This document shows positions 1 to 8,591 of a stretch of DNA of 64,000 nt, piece after piece; position 1 is the stretch's first letter; every line of letters begins with the position of its first letter. The translations under genes were made by a program, and so were the position numbers. The notes below the pieces were generated by a model. That model ran no database searches and was not told the origin of the DNA. It saw only the letters and a list, made by a program, of their open reading frames with translations. The DNA comes from Chitinophaga silvisoli (GTDB lineage: Bacteria; Bacteroidota; Bacteroidia; Chitinophagales; Chitinophagaceae). Where the stretch lies: the NCBI RefSeq assembly GCF_003412465.1, contig NZ_QTJV01000002.1, positions 992,001-1,056,000 of the forward strand. The letters run 5' to 3'.

Positions 1-81
1 AATGGAACAAGTGTAAGCATGGCACAGCATATTAAACCGGATGTGGGACCCCCATCCGACACAGTATATACGCACGAGGGG

Positions 82-447
82 ATGAACAAATCATTTATTC
101 TGATTATTGACGATGAACCGGACATCTGCAAACTGTTACAGTTGAGTCTTGTTAAACATGGATATAATGTAAAATATGTGCATTCACTCACAGAGGGAAC
201 GCAGTATTTGCAACAGCAACAACCGGATTTGCTTTTTCTTGACATTCATCTGCCAGATGGATCGGGATTAGAAGCGCTTCCGGCTATCAAGAAAAAATGC
301 CCGGCATTGCCAGTTGTTACCATCAGTGCATATGATAATGGTATGGAAAAACAGAAAGCATTGAAGGCTGGTGCCAGTTACTTCCTCGCGAAACCATTCA
401 ATGTAAAAAGTCTGGATGAGCTGATGAGTAACATGTTAAGCAGATAG
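82..447 (+). CDS. Stand-alone receiver (REC) response regulator
   Basis: A single CheY-like receiver domain of 121 residues with no output domain. It has the acidic pair DD at residues 10-11, the phospho-acceptor Asp at 54 (context FLDIHLPDG) and the conserved Lys in the AKPF motif near the C-terminus. An in-frame ATG at 19 would add 21 residues without family character, so the ATG at 82, immediately before the first beta strand, is preferred. Known single-domain receivers relay phosphate between kinases or bind a target protein. It lies 70 bp upstream of an NtrC-type regulator on the same strand, so the two may serve one pathway (inference). Its cognate kinase is probably left of the window. 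Confidence 0.85.
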   Translation: MNKSFILIIDDEPDICKLLQLSLVKHGYNVKYVHSLTEGTQYLQQQQPDLLFLDIHLPDGSGLEALPAIKKKCPALPVVTISAYDNGMEKQKALKAGASYFLAKPFNVKSLDELMSNMLSR

Positions 448-517
448 TGCGTTGCGATGAAAGGTATTAATTAGTAAATTTAAAAAAGCTGTTGTTCTAA
501 CACCACATATAACTTTT

Positions 518-1990
518 ATGAGAAATATTCTGATTATAGACGATGAGATCAATATTTGTACACTGCTTAGTAAATTTCTGGGCAAACACGGTTTCAAAGT
601 AGATACTACTATGAGCGGTGCTACGGCCCTGAAAATGATGAAGGAGAAAACATTTGATCTGGTGTTGTGTGACTATCGTTTAAAGGATACAGATGGTGCT
701 CAGTTATTACAGGATATATTGCAAATCAATCCCCGTACAATCGTGATTATTATCACTGGTTATACTGATGTAAGGGTTGCAGTAGATATGGTGAAGAATG
801 GTGCTTATGATTATTTATCAAAACCATTGTATCCGGACGAGATCCTCAACCTTGTACATAAAGCTTTCGCGCACATGGATTCCGAACGTGAAAGGGAATC
901 TTCCATGCCTGCCAGAACTTACAATGGCAGCGTAGGTGAAAGGCCTGCTGTTGCGGCTACATCATCCGACGAGCCAAATGGTGAGATGCTGGATAAAAGC
1001 AATAAATACGTATATGGTGAAAGTGGCGGCGCCCGCGAGCTGATTCGTCAGATCAAACTGGTAGCACCTACAGATTATAGTACTATCATATTTGGTGAGA
1101 CAGGTACGGGTAAAGAATCAGTTGCCCACCTCATTCACCACCATAGTAAACGTCATTCACAGCCATTTGTGGCGCTGGACTGCGGAAGTCTTTCCAAAGA
1201 ACTTGCCGCGAGTGAACTGTTTGGTCATGAAAAAGGTGCATTTACCGGTGCGATTAATACCAAGATCGGTGCTTTTGAACAGGCCCATGGTGGTACACTC
1301 TTCCTGGATGAAGTGGCCAATCTTTCTTACGATATACAGGTAGCCCTGCTGCGCGTGATCCAGGAAAAAGTGATTCGTCGTGTAGGAAATCTGAAAGAGA
1401 TTCCGATCGATGTGCGCATCATTGTGGCAAGTAATGAGAAACTGTCTGAATCTGTACAGAAAGGACGTTTCCGTGAAGATCTCTTCCATCGCTTCAACGA
1501 GTTCACTATTTACATTCCGCCATTGCGTGAAAGAGTGGAAGATCTGCCTTTATTCGTAGATGCCTTTATGCGCCAGGTAGAAAGAGAACTGCAAAAGAAC
1601 TGTGGTAAGATCACGCACGAAGTGTGGGAATGTTTCAACCGTTACAACTGGCCGGGTAATATCCGCGAACTGAAAAACGTAATTCGCCGTGCCTGCCTGT
1701 TGACACCGGAACATGAAGACATCACCCTGTCTACATTGCCGCTGGAAATGAAAGAATCATTCTCCCAACAACCATCTTATGAAGAAGATCATCAGGTGAA
1801 TATGTCAGGCGAACTGATTTCAATAACCAACGAAAATGATCTGAAAACAGTGGCATTGCAGGCTGAATACAATAAGATCATCAATGTACTGAAAGAGGTA
1901 AAATATAATAAAACTAAGGCAGCACAGCTGTTGAATATTGACAGGAAAACGCTGTACAACAAGCTGCGCTTACTGAACATAAATTATTAA
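518..1990 (+). CDS. Sigma-54-dependent NtrC-family response regulator
   Basis: Three-domain activator of 490 residues. The N-terminal receiver (about 1-115) carries Asp52 as phospho-acceptor. A low-complexity linker (about 120-163) follows. The AAA+ domain (about 165-400) has Walker A GETGTGKE at 193-200, the sigma-54 contact loop GAFTGA at 240-245 and Walker B LFLDE at 261-265. A Fis-type helix-turn-helix lies at about 452-487. Family members hydrolyse ATP to remodel sigma-54 RNA polymerase at -24/-12 promoters once the receiver is phosphorylated. All key residues are intact. The gene follows a lone receiver and ends in a strong terminator, so it is probably the last gene of its unit. Target genes cannot be read from the window. 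Confidence 0.93.
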   Translation: MRNILIIDDEINICTLLSKFLGKHGFKVDTTMSGATALKMMKEKTFDLVLCDYRLKDTDGAQLLQDILQINPRTIVIIITGYTDVRVAVDMVKNGAYDYLSKPLYPDEILNLVHKAFAHMDSERERESSMPARTYNGSVGERPAVAATSSDEPNGEMLDKSNKYVYGESGGARELIRQIKLVAPTDYSTIIFGETGTGKESVAHLIHHHSKRHSQPFVALDCGSLSKELAASELFGHEKGAFTGAINTKIGAFEQAHGGTLFLDEVANLSYDIQVALLRVIQEKVIRRVGNLKEIPIDVRIIVASNEKLSESVQKGRFREDLFHRFNEFTIYIPPLRERVEDLPLFVDAFMRQVERELQKNCGKITHEVWECFNRYNWPGNIRELKNVIRRACLLTPEHEDITLSTLPLEMKESFSQQPSYEEDHQVNMSGELISITNENDLKTVALQAEYNKIINVLKEVKYNKTKAAQLLNIDRKTLYNKLRLLNINY

Positions 1991-2028
1991 TTTATTGATC
2001 AATATAGTGTTTGTTTATAGTTTATTGT

Positions 2029-2055
2029 GGGGCGCTTTATAGCGCCCCTTTTTTA
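2029..2055 (+). terminator. Intrinsic terminator after the NtrC-type gene
   Basis: An 8-bp GC-rich stem GGGGCGCT/AGCGCCCC with a 4-nt loop is followed directly by a run of six T. It lies 38 bp past the stop codon. Confidence 0.85.
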
Positions 2056-2105
2056 TTGTCAACAGGTATATTATTTGCCTTTTTATAAGTTATAAATACA
2101 ACGTC

Positions 2106-2567
2106 ATGAAAGCGCAACAAGGAAACGGAAACTTTTTCGAGAAATTTTCAAGTAAAGTCAGTCATATCACGGGTTCGCCAGGTGCATTCTTCCTGGCGCT
2201 GTTAGCGATTATTGTGTGGGGAATTACAGGCCCACTGTTTAACTATTCTGATACATGGCAGCTTGTCATCAATACGGGTACTACCATCATCACTTTTCTC
2301 ATGGTATTTGTAATTCAGAAGTCACAGAATAAAGATTCCAAGTCTCTTCAGTTAAAACTAAATGAATTAATTGCGGCGAACAAGCAGGCCAGCAACCGCC
2401 TTATCGTGGTAGAAGATCTGTCAGAAGAAGAACTGGACACGCTGCATAAATATTATTGCAAGCTGGCGGATGAAACCAAGAAGAGAATGTCGATGAAAGA
2501 GTCGCACTCTGTAGAAGAGGCGATTGAAAATACAGATGAGAAATTTGAAGAGGAAGAGAAAAAATAA
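2106..2567 (+). CDS. Low-affinity iron permease family membrane protein
   Basis: A 153-residue protein with two hydrophobic segments (about 25-45 and 52-71) and a charged, helical cytoplasmic tail. The segment from GSPGAF through the second helix and the following KSQNKDSKSLQLKLNELI region match the small bacterial low-affinity iron permease family (Fet4-related, PF04120). The tail is strongly acidic at the end (EEEEKK). The family name comes from distant similarity to yeast Fet4; iron transport by the short bacterial forms is not well established, so the substrate is uncertain. It is monocistronic between two terminators and converges with the hybrid kinase downstream. Confidence 0.75.
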   Translation: MKAQQGNGNFFEKFSSKVSHITGSPGAFFLALLAIIVWGITGPLFNYSDTWQLVINTGTTIITFLMVFVIQKSQNKDSKSLQLKLNELIAANKQASNRLIVVEDLSEEELDTLHKYYCKLADETKKRMSMKESHSVEEAIENTDEKFEEEEKK

Positions 2568-2599
2568 GGCCGGACAACTATAAAGTCTCCGGCCTTTTT
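2566..2599. terminator. Terminator between convergent genes
   Basis: A 9-bp inverted repeat AAGGCCGGA/TCCGGCCTT overlaps the stop codon of the iron permease gene and runs into T residues. It separates this gene from the convergent hybrid kinase. Confidence 0.75.
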
Positions 2600-2605
2600 A
2601 TCTGA

Positions 2606-4039
2606 TTAGTTAGCGGGCAAAACGACCGTAAACACACTACCCCGGTCTATCTCACTTTCTACATGTACGGTTCCTTTGTGGTTCATAATAATATTCTGAG
2701 TACTTGTTAATCCCAGGCCGGTGCCTTTCGGTTTGTTCGTAAAGAAGGGGTCAAAGAGCCTCATTTTTGTCTCCTCAGGTATACCCGGGCCATTATCACT
2801 TATTGTAATTACAGCTTTGTCTTTCAGGCGTTCTGTATTGATGGTAAGTACTCCTTTGCCGGGTGTCATGGCTTCGATAGCATTGATGATGATGTTGAGT
2901 AATGCAATGATTACTTTTTCTTCATCAGCAGGTACCATGATATCAGGATAACTGTAGTCCTTATTAACTTTAATTTCATTCAGCTGCAACCTGTCTTTGG
3001 CCAGCAACAGTGCCTTTTCTGTCAGTTCATTCGCGCCATGCGGACGAATGTTCAGTTCTATCATACGGGTAGAGCTGAGCAATTCCGTGATCAGCTGATT
3101 GATGCGGGTACAGTTGCGCTCAATGATATCTACGTATACCTGGCTTTCTTCCATGCTCACCGGTTCTCCTTTGAACTGGCTTACCGCCAGCAGGATATTG
3201 GTGAGGGGATTTCTTACTTCATGTGCTATGACACGGGCAATACGACCGGTGACAATGAATTTCTGTTGTTGTTGTTTTTCCAGTTCTTCTCTTTTCCGCT
3301 CGGTAATATCCTGGGCGATACAAAGGAAGATCTGTTCTGCTTCGTCCAGCATTACAGCGCTGACCATGACATCCAGTTTTTTGCCTTCTTTGGTCACGAA
3401 GTTATATTCCGTTTGCAGGCTGCTGTCTTCTCCGCAGATGTGGTCGAAGAAGTGGCGGCTTTGCTCTTCCTGCAGGAAAAGTTGTTTCAGGTTCAGCTGC
3501 AGGAATTCTTCCTTGCTGTACAGCAGGGTTCTGATGGCCGCAGGGTTTGCATCAATCACGTTTTTATCGCAATCGGCGAGTATAATCAGGTCATGTGCTT
3601 TTTCAAACACACTGAAATATTTCTTTTCTTTCTCTTCGATGGTGCGCAGATGCCTGGCTTCGTCCAGGGCATAACGGATAGAGCGTTCCAGGAGGTCAGC
3701 ACTGATTTCTCCTTTTACCAGGTAGTCAGAGGCACCGGCCTGCATCGCTTCTTTATCTATGCTGTAATCCCCTTTACCTGTGAGCATGATCACTGGTGCC
3801 TTGTATTGCAGCTGCTGGAAGTGGTGCAGGATGTCGATACCTGTATATGGTCCCAGCCGATAATCTACGAGATAGATATCATGTTTTTTACGCTCTATTT
3901 CCTCTACGGCTTTTGAGTAGGTGGGAGCCCAGGCCAGATCGTACTGACCGGGAGAGATGTCCTGCAATAACTGGCTTACCAGATAAAAGTCATCTTCATC
4001 ATCATCGATCATTAGTATGTGAACAGGTTGATCAGTCAT
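2606..4039 (-). CDS. Hybrid sensor: receiver-PAS-histidine kinase
   Basis: A 477-residue soluble protein with no membrane segment. The receiver (about 6-120) has DDDE near its start and Asp59 (VDYRL) as phospho-acceptor. A PAS domain (about 138-250) follows, ending in DITERKR, the usual PAS-to-kinase junction. The HisKA domain has the H-box IAHEVRNPLTN (His273). The HATPase domain shows NIIINAIEAM, DNGPGI and TGLGL. An N-terminal receiver before the kinase suggests that phosphorylation of the receiver tunes kinase activity. The gene is the last of three on this strand: CHASE3 kinase, lone receiver, then this protein. The 3-bp gap to the lone receiver gene suggests co-transcription, so the three may form a phosphorelay (inference). 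Confidence 0.9.
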   Translation of the reverse strand: MTDQPVHILMIDDDEDDFYLVSQLLQDISPGQYDLAWAPTYSKAVEEIERKKHDIYLVDYRLGPYTGIDILHHFQQLQYKAPVIMLTGKGDYSIDKEAMQAGASDYLVKGEISADLLERSIRYALDEARHLRTIEEKEKKYFSVFEKAHDLIILADCDKNVIDANPAAIRTLLYSKEEFLQLNLKQLFLQEEQSRHFFDHICGEDSSLQTEYNFVTKEGKKLDVMVSAVMLDEAEQIFLCIAQDITERKREELEKQQQQKFIVTGRIARVIAHEVRNPLTNILLAVSQFKGEPVSMEESQVYVDIIERNCTRINQLITELLSSTRMIELNIRPHGANELTEKALLLAKDRLQLNEIKVNKDYSYPDIMVPADEEKVIIALLNIIINAIEAMTPGKGVLTINTERLKDKAVITISDNGPGIPEETKMRLFDPFFTNKPKGTGLGLTSTQNIIMNHKGTVHVESEIDRGSVFTVVLPAN

Positions 4040-4042
4040 TCT

Positions 4043-4498
4043 TTAAACGTTTGGCAGTTCTGCAATTTCGAACCAATATTTACTTAATACGCTGGTGAAT
4101 TCTACTAGGCCGGAGTAGGTGACAGGCTTGATAATATAGCTGTTTACGCCGAGTTCGTAGCTGGTGGTAATATCCTTTTCTTCCATAGAGGTAGTCAGAA
4201 TGATAACAGGGATGCTTTTAAATAAAGTGTCAGCCTTTATCTCCTTTAATGCCTCACGACCATCCTTCTTAGGCATATTGAGGTCCAGCAGTATGATATG
4301 TGGAAGCGGGTGTAGCGTTTCATCCGCATACTGCCCACTCCGCTTCAGGTAAAGCAACAATTCTTCTCCGTTTTCAACGAAGTGAATCTCTTGCTGTGTG
4401 CTGTTTTCGTCAAAAGCGGCCTTGATCAATTCTCGGTCGTCAGCATCATCATCTGCAATAAGGATGCTAATTTTTCCGGCAGGTTTAATACTGCTCAT
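4043..4498 (-). CDS. Single-domain response regulator (Rcp1-like)
   Basis: A lone receiver of 151 residues. It shows the acidic pocket ADDDADD, the phospho-acceptor context LLDLNMPKKDG typical of Rcp1/phytochrome-type regulators, and a Lys in IIKPV. The reading frame is open further upstream inside the kinase gene, but the ATG at 4498 directly precedes the first beta strand. With this start the gene overlaps the end of the CHASE3 kinase by 14 bp, which implies translational coupling. Receivers of this type usually shuttle phosphate from the adjacent histidine kinase. It sits between two kinases and may connect them (inference). Confidence 0.88.
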   Translation of the reverse strand: MSSIKPAGKISILIADDDADDRELIKAAFDENSTQQEIHFVENGEELLLYLKRSGQYADETLHPLPHIILLDLNMPKKDGREALKEIKADTLFKSIPVIILTTSMEEKDITTSYELGVNSYIIKPVTYSGLVEFTSVLSKYWFEIAELPNV

Positions 4499-5924
4499 CC
4501 TGATGGGTTTGGGTAAGTGGTAATATGACCATAAAAGTGGCACCCTTACCTGCTTCTCCATAAGCTTTGATATAGCCATGATGACTATCTGTGATTTTTT
4601 TACAGATAGCCAGACCAATACCGGTTCCTGAGTATTCACTCATACCATGTAGCCGCTGGAAAAGCAAAAAGATGCGCTCGGCATAGGCGGGTTCAAATCC
4701 TATACCATTATCTTCAAATGAGAGCTGGCAGAATGTATCGTCCAGCTGATTTTCTCTAACCGGAATGTCCAGGGCGGCACCTTTTATAATTTTACAACTA
4801 ACATTGATGACCAGTTCCCGTTCGGGACTGGCAAATTTAATAGCGTTGGTCAGGATATTCTGAAAGAGCTGTTGCAGGGCGGTGGGATGACCTTCTATTA
4901 CGGGCAGTTCTTCTGTATGAATAGTGCCTTTCTTTTCCTGCAATCGTTCTTCCAGGTCACTGCTCACTTGCTGGAGCAGGGTATTCAGATCTACTTTTAC
5001 GATAGAATCAGGAGTAATGCGGCCTGCTCTTGAAAAGATGAGCAGATCATTGATCAGGACCCGCATGCGGGTTACTGCAGCACCCATCCGATCCAGCAGC
5101 TCATTGGCTTCTGTAGGGAGCAGTGATCCATATTTGATCTGCAGGCGGTCGCTGAAGGTGGAGATTTTACGTAAAGGTTCCTGTAGATCATGACTGGCTA
5201 CATAGGCGAATTGTTCCAGTTCTTCGTTGGATTTATTCAGCAGACTGATGTTTTGCTGCAGGTCACGCTGGTAAGATTTTAATCTTGATTCAATATGTAA
5301 TTGCAGGCGATATTCCCTTGTGAGTGTCACATAAGAATAGATGCCTATGAAGATGGCAATGAGAGAGGAGATAAAAATAACGGGTGCCCAGATCATGGAA
5401 TAGAAGTGCTGCATTTCTGATTGGTTTTGCAGGTGTCCTTCTTCTATTTTCATCATGTCCTGTACTTTCCGGTCTATCTTGTCCATAGATTTTTCACCTT
5501 CCTGTACTGAGGAGGTATCTTTTTTAAAGGATCGCCATTTTGTTTCACCGGCAGCCAGTTGTTTGTATTTATTATCCAGCAGATGTTTTAATGTGTCGAG
5601 GTGCAGTTGTTGCTGTGGGCTTGCTTTGGTCACCTCCCGCAGGTGCAGGTATTCTTCTTCTATTTTGATGCTCCTTTCCTGCATACTGGGGCGCAGGAAG
5701 GCAGTGTCCCTGGTGATGCTAAAACCACGGATGGCAGCTTCCGCATCTTTTACCTGCTTGGTGATTACTTCCAGCCTTTTGGATACTTCAATCGTATGGT
5801 TCATCCATCTAGCATTATCAAGCAGGTTCTTAGTGACAATATACGAGCAAACAGAAGCAATGATCATTACAGTAGCAGCTATAAAAAATCCTGCTCTTAG
5901 CTTTTTCTGAACCGGGATATGCAT
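4485..5924 (-). CDS. Membrane histidine kinase with CHASE3 sensor domain
   Basis: A 479-residue kinase. A first membrane helix (about 12-30), an extracytoplasmic CHASE3-like helical domain (about 35-172, with the marker AEAAIRGFSITRD) and a second helix (about 175-197) are followed by a coiled-coil and a HisKA domain with the H-box YVASHDLQEPLRKI (His245). The HATPase domain carries NILTNAIKFA, DNGIGF and TGIGLAI. This HisKA type is typical of kinases paired with Rcp1-like receivers, and one overlaps its 3' end by 14 bp. The ligand of CHASE3 domains is generally unknown. It is the first gene of the three-gene signalling unit. Confidence 0.92.
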   Translation of the reverse strand: MHIPVQKKLRAGFFIAATVMIIASVCSYIVTKNLLDNARWMNHTIEVSKRLEVITKQVKDAEAAIRGFSITRDTAFLRPSMQERSIKIEEEYLHLREVTKASPQQQLHLDTLKHLLDNKYKQLAAGETKWRSFKKDTSSVQEGEKSMDKIDRKVQDMMKIEEGHLQNQSEMQHFYSMIWAPVIFISSLIAIFIGIYSYVTLTREYRLQLHIESRLKSYQRDLQQNISLLNKSNEELEQFAYVASHDLQEPLRKISTFSDRLQIKYGSLLPTEANELLDRMGAAVTRMRVLINDLLIFSRAGRITPDSIVKVDLNTLLQQVSSDLEERLQEKKGTIHTEELPVIEGHPTALQQLFQNILTNAIKFASPERELVINVSCKIIKGAALDIPVRENQLDDTFCQLSFEDNGIGFEPAYAERIFLLFQRLHGMSEYSGTGIGLAICKKITDSHHGYIKAYGEAGKGATFMVILPLTQTHQDEQY

Positions 5925-6183
5925 AGTAGTTTATTCGACAGCATTCGAATGTACTAAAACTTTCCGGCTTACGTAGCGGAAACAAATTCTACAATATGAA
6001 AGTACTTGTCTACAGCATGTGCAGTCGTGGCTGCTGTACAAAATAATATAGCTGTGTACGTTGTTAGTATGCCGCTATAAATGCTTGTGGTAAAGGATTT
6101 CGGGCATTGGTGGCTTGCGATTTATACTCAGAAAATGGCAGCGGGAATGAACTTTGTTTTTATTTCTGTAAAAATTAATCACC

Positions 6184-6393
6184 ATGTTACACTATACAAT
6201 GTTCGCAGGTGATCCGCCTCCTGGAGGCGTACCTGAAAAACAACCTGTACAGCCGCCTCCAACGAACCCAAACCCAGCTCCCGGTCCGGAGATTACTCCT
6301 CCGCCATCACCGCAGGGTCCAGAAAGGAACCCGGTTCCGAACGAAGTGCCTGATCACGATACACATCGTACTCCACCTAATCCAAAAGCTTAA
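6184..6393 (+). CDS. Small proline-rich hypothetical protein
   Basis: A possible 69-residue product with about one third proline. After a short N-terminus (MLHYTMFAGD) the chain is a run of PPP, NPNPAPG and PPPSP units ending in NPKA. There is no signal peptide or membrane helix, and no family was recognised. The frame lies 20 bp upstream of the DUF892 gene on the same strand, which fits a short leader gene of that stress-type operon. A second frame across the same region is open but overlaps the DUF892 start and looks like a shadow. Low complexity makes the coding call uncertain; a start at 6199 is also possible. Confidence 0.5.
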   Translation: MLHYTMFAGDPPPGGVPEKQPVQPPPTNPNPAPGPEITPPPSPQGPERNPVPNEVPDHDTHRTPPNPKA

Positions 6394-6413
6394 CACATAT
6401 AAACTCCAAAATT

Positions 6414-6977
6414 ATGGCAACTACAAAAACTCAATCTAAAAGTAGCACAGCTTCAAAAAAATCTACTTCAAAAGCTGCAATGCCCGAATCTAAATTCCAG
6501 AAACTCTTTAATGAAGAATTGAAAGACATTTACTGGGCTGAAAAAAACCTGGTGAAAGCATTGGGTAAAATGGCGAAAGCAGCTACGTCAGAAGAACTGG
6601 CCAATGCCATCACTGAACACCAGGAGCAGACTAAGGGTCATGTTGAAAGATTAGAACAAGTATTCGAAATGCTGGGTCAGGCACCAAGAGCTAAAAAATG
6701 TGAAGCTATGGAAGGCCTGATCGCAGAAGGTCAGGAAGTAGTAGAAGATACAGAAGAAGATACCGCAGTAAGAGATGCGGGCATCATCATCTGCTCACAG
6801 AAAATAGAACACTATGAAATCGCTGCATATGGTAGCCTGCGTACACTCGCACATGTCATGGGCAATGATGATGTAGCTGCTGTATTAGAGCAGACGCTGA
6901 ATGAAGAAAAGGAAGCAGATAGCCTGCTCACACAGATAGCTGAATCTTCTATCAATGAGGAAGCTTCCGCAGAATAA
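6414..6977 (+). CDS. DUF892 (YciE/YciF-like) ferritin-like protein
   Basis: A 187-residue protein. A Lys/Ser/Thr-rich N-terminal tail (about 1-25) precedes a DUF892 domain that begins with the family hallmark KLFNEELKDIYWAEKNLVKAL. It continues as a four-helix bundle with Glu/His residues in the right places for a metal site (ITEHQEQTKGHVERLE, QKIEHYEIAAYGSL). E. coli YciF and YciE are stress-induced, structurally ferritin-like proteins of unsettled function. The basic tail might bind nucleic acid or lipid (speculation). It stands upstream of topoisomerase IB and Ku, suggesting a stationary-phase or desiccation role for the neighbourhood. Confidence 0.88.
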   Translation: MATTKTQSKSSTASKKSTSKAAMPESKFQKLFNEELKDIYWAEKNLVKALGKMAKAATSEELANAITEHQEQTKGHVERLEQVFEMLGQAPRAKKCEAMEGLIAEGQEVVEDTEEDTAVRDAGIIICSQKIEHYEIAAYGSLRTLAHVMGNDDVAAVLEQTLNEEKEADSLLTQIAESSINEEASAE

Positions 6978-7005
6978 TTTCTTACTAATCATTGAAAACC
7001 CTGAG

Positions 7006-7043
7006 AGGCTCCTGCATTTTAAGTAATGTACGGAGCCTTTTTT
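7006..7043 (+). terminator. Terminator after DUF892 gene
   Basis: A 7-bp stem AGGCTCC/GGAGCCT with a 19-nt loop is followed by T6. Confidence 0.7.
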
Positions 7044-7065
7044 AAAGGTTTAAATTTAAGGAGCT

Positions 7066-8115
7066 ATGGACTTAGTCGCAGAAGCAATGGCCACCGCAAA
7101 GGCCGTGAAATTAAGATATGTCAGATCAGGTACCCCTGGTTATTCACGTGTGAAAACCAGGAGCGGGTTTTACTACCTGGATCAGGATGGGAACAGGATT
7201 ACTGATGAAGAAACGCTGCATCGCATCAGAGGATTAGTGCTTCCTCCTGCCTGGCAGGAAGTATGGATTTCTCCTTATGCCAATGGTCACCTGCAGGCCA
7301 CCGGCATTGATGCTATGGGCAGGAGGCAATACCGCTATCATACCACATGGGCAAAGGTACGCAATGAAACCAAGTACGATCGTCTGCTACATTTTGGGGA
7401 GAAACTACCGCAACTGCGCCGCCATATTGATAATGCGCTAAAAAAGAAAACGCTCGACAAAGAGAAAGTCATTGCTATTGCACTCAGTGTAATGCAGGAA
7501 ACATTGATTCGCGTAGGCAATGTGGCGTATGAAAAATTGTATGGTTCCTACGGTCTTACTACCCTTCGTGATCAACACGTAAAGATCTCCGGCGGCACTG
7601 CTTTTTTCAAGTTTAAAGGTAAGAAAGGTGTCATGCACCAGATTACCCTGAAGCATCGCCAGCTCGCCAGGTTATTGCAGAAAGTACGTGATATTCCAGG
7701 TCAGGAATTGTTTCAGTATTATGAAGGAGGGGAGCACAAATCACTTGATTCAGGAGACATCAATGAATACCTGAAATTATGGACGGGAGAGGATTTTACC
7801 TGTAAGGATTTTCGTACCTGGTCAGGTACATTGCATGCATTGAATTTACTGGCGGACCTGACACCATTTGCGTCGCAGCATGAGTGCAAGCAAAACCTGG
7901 TAGGTATCATCGATAGTGTGGCGGGAAAACTGGGAAATACCAGGGCCGTGTGTAAGAAATATTACATTCATCCCCGTCTCGTGGAAGCTTATGAACAATG
8001 TAAGCTGGGGCCTTACCTGGATGCATTGAAAGCAGGCAGGGAAAAAGAAGCGAAAGGAGGCTTACACAATGATGAGCGGGTACTGTTGAAATTTATGAAA
8101 GAGGGACGATCGTAA
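7066..8115 (+). CDS. DNA topoisomerase IB (poxvirus/eukaryote type)
   Basis: A 349-residue type IB topoisomerase, which relaxes supercoils through a 3'-phosphotyrosyl intermediate without ATP. The N-terminal domain (about 15-105) includes the family signature IRGLVLPPAWQEVWISP and a YRYHTTW motif. The catalytic domain shows Arg139 (TLIRVGN), a Lys-containing hairpin (FKFKGKKG, about 171-178), Arg240 and His247 (DFRTWSGTLHAL) and the nucleophile Tyr290 just before IHP. All five catalytic positions appear present. Bacterial IB enzymes are accessory topoisomerases, often near Ku or stress genes as here. The terminator hairpin overlaps its stop codon. Confidence 0.93.
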   Translation: MDLVAEAMATAKAVKLRYVRSGTPGYSRVKTRSGFYYLDQDGNRITDEETLHRIRGLVLPPAWQEVWISPYANGHLQATGIDAMGRRQYRYHTTWAKVRNETKYDRLLHFGEKLPQLRRHIDNALKKKTLDKEKVIAIALSVMQETLIRVGNVAYEKLYGSYGLTTLRDQHVKISGGTAFFKFKGKKGVMHQITLKHRQLARLLQKVRDIPGQELFQYYEGGEHKSLDSGDINEYLKLWTGEDFTCKDFRTWSGTLHALNLLADLTPFASQHECKQNLVGIIDSVAGKLGNTRAVCKKYYIHPRLVEAYEQCKLGPYLDALKAGREKEAKGGLHNDERVLLKFMKEGRS

Positions 8116-8135
8116 GTTACAATCGTCCCTCTTTT
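8101..8135. terminator. Terminator overlapping the topoisomerase IB stop
   Basis: The stem GAGGGACGAT/ATCGTCCCTC begins inside the last codons of the topoisomerase gene and is followed by TTTT. It also faces the end of the convergent small gene. Confidence 0.75.
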
Positions 8136-8157
8136 AATAAGTTTTAGTAGTTATTAA

Positions 8158-8487
8158 TTAAGCAAAGATCAACTGATCTTCTCTGTCTTCTACCGGTATT
8201 TTCTGGATAAATTCATCAAAGCCTGATTCTTCGTGCGTACTGTAAGCACCGTATGCATCCAGCACGTAACCAATTTCTCCTTCCTTGTCTTCTATAAGAT
8301 ATAATACCGACATATCGCCGGGATCAGATTCTCCTTCAAACCGGTAGGTTTTAATGATCTTCAACTCATCGGGGTTGTAGATCTTTTGTTTTTCTTTATT
8401 CTGCAATCGGCCATGGTCACTCATTACCAACTCATGATCCAGACCCTTATTGTGCAGTTTTTCTAACACTCTGGTTAGTGTTGTCAT
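8158..8487 (-). CDS. Small conserved protein of the family often labelled phosphoribosylpyrophosphate synthetase
   Basis: A 109-residue protein starting MTTLTRVLEKLHNKG. Its core (VYRYEGDSDP-like segment, here TYRFEGESDPGDMSVLYLIED, then a VLDAYGAYS stretch) matches a small Bacteroidota family that databases frequently call phosphoribosylpyrophosphate synthetase. It is about one third the length of real PRPP synthetase and lacks the ribose-phosphate-binding DDxxxTGGT loop, so that name is almost certainly transferred in error and the function is unknown. An AGGTGA sequence just before the ATG at 8487 supports this start; upstream in-frame ATGs at 8505 and 8511 would add 6 or 8 residues. It converges with topoisomerase IB. 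Confidence 0.75.
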   Translation of the reverse strand: MTTLTRVLEKLHNKGLDHELVMSDHGRLQNKEKQKIYNPDELKIIKTYRFEGESDPGDMSVLYLIEDKEGEIGYVLDAYGAYSTHEESGFDEFIQKIPVEDREDQLIFA

Positions 8488-8591
8488 TTCACCTGGCTTT
8501 TCCATAAACAAAGGTTTTTACAGATCAAAAATCCAAAAGGCGTGCCATGGCATATCCTTTGGATGCCAATAAATATATAAATCAATGAACT

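Noticed and set aside
3038..3916. 292-codon + strand frame
   Set aside because: Antisense shadow of the receiver-PAS-kinase gene, which has all kinase motifs.
6209..6439. 76-codon frame overlapping the Pro-rich ORF and the DUF892 start
   Set aside because: It runs into the start of a well-supported gene and has Leu/Arg-rich shadow composition.
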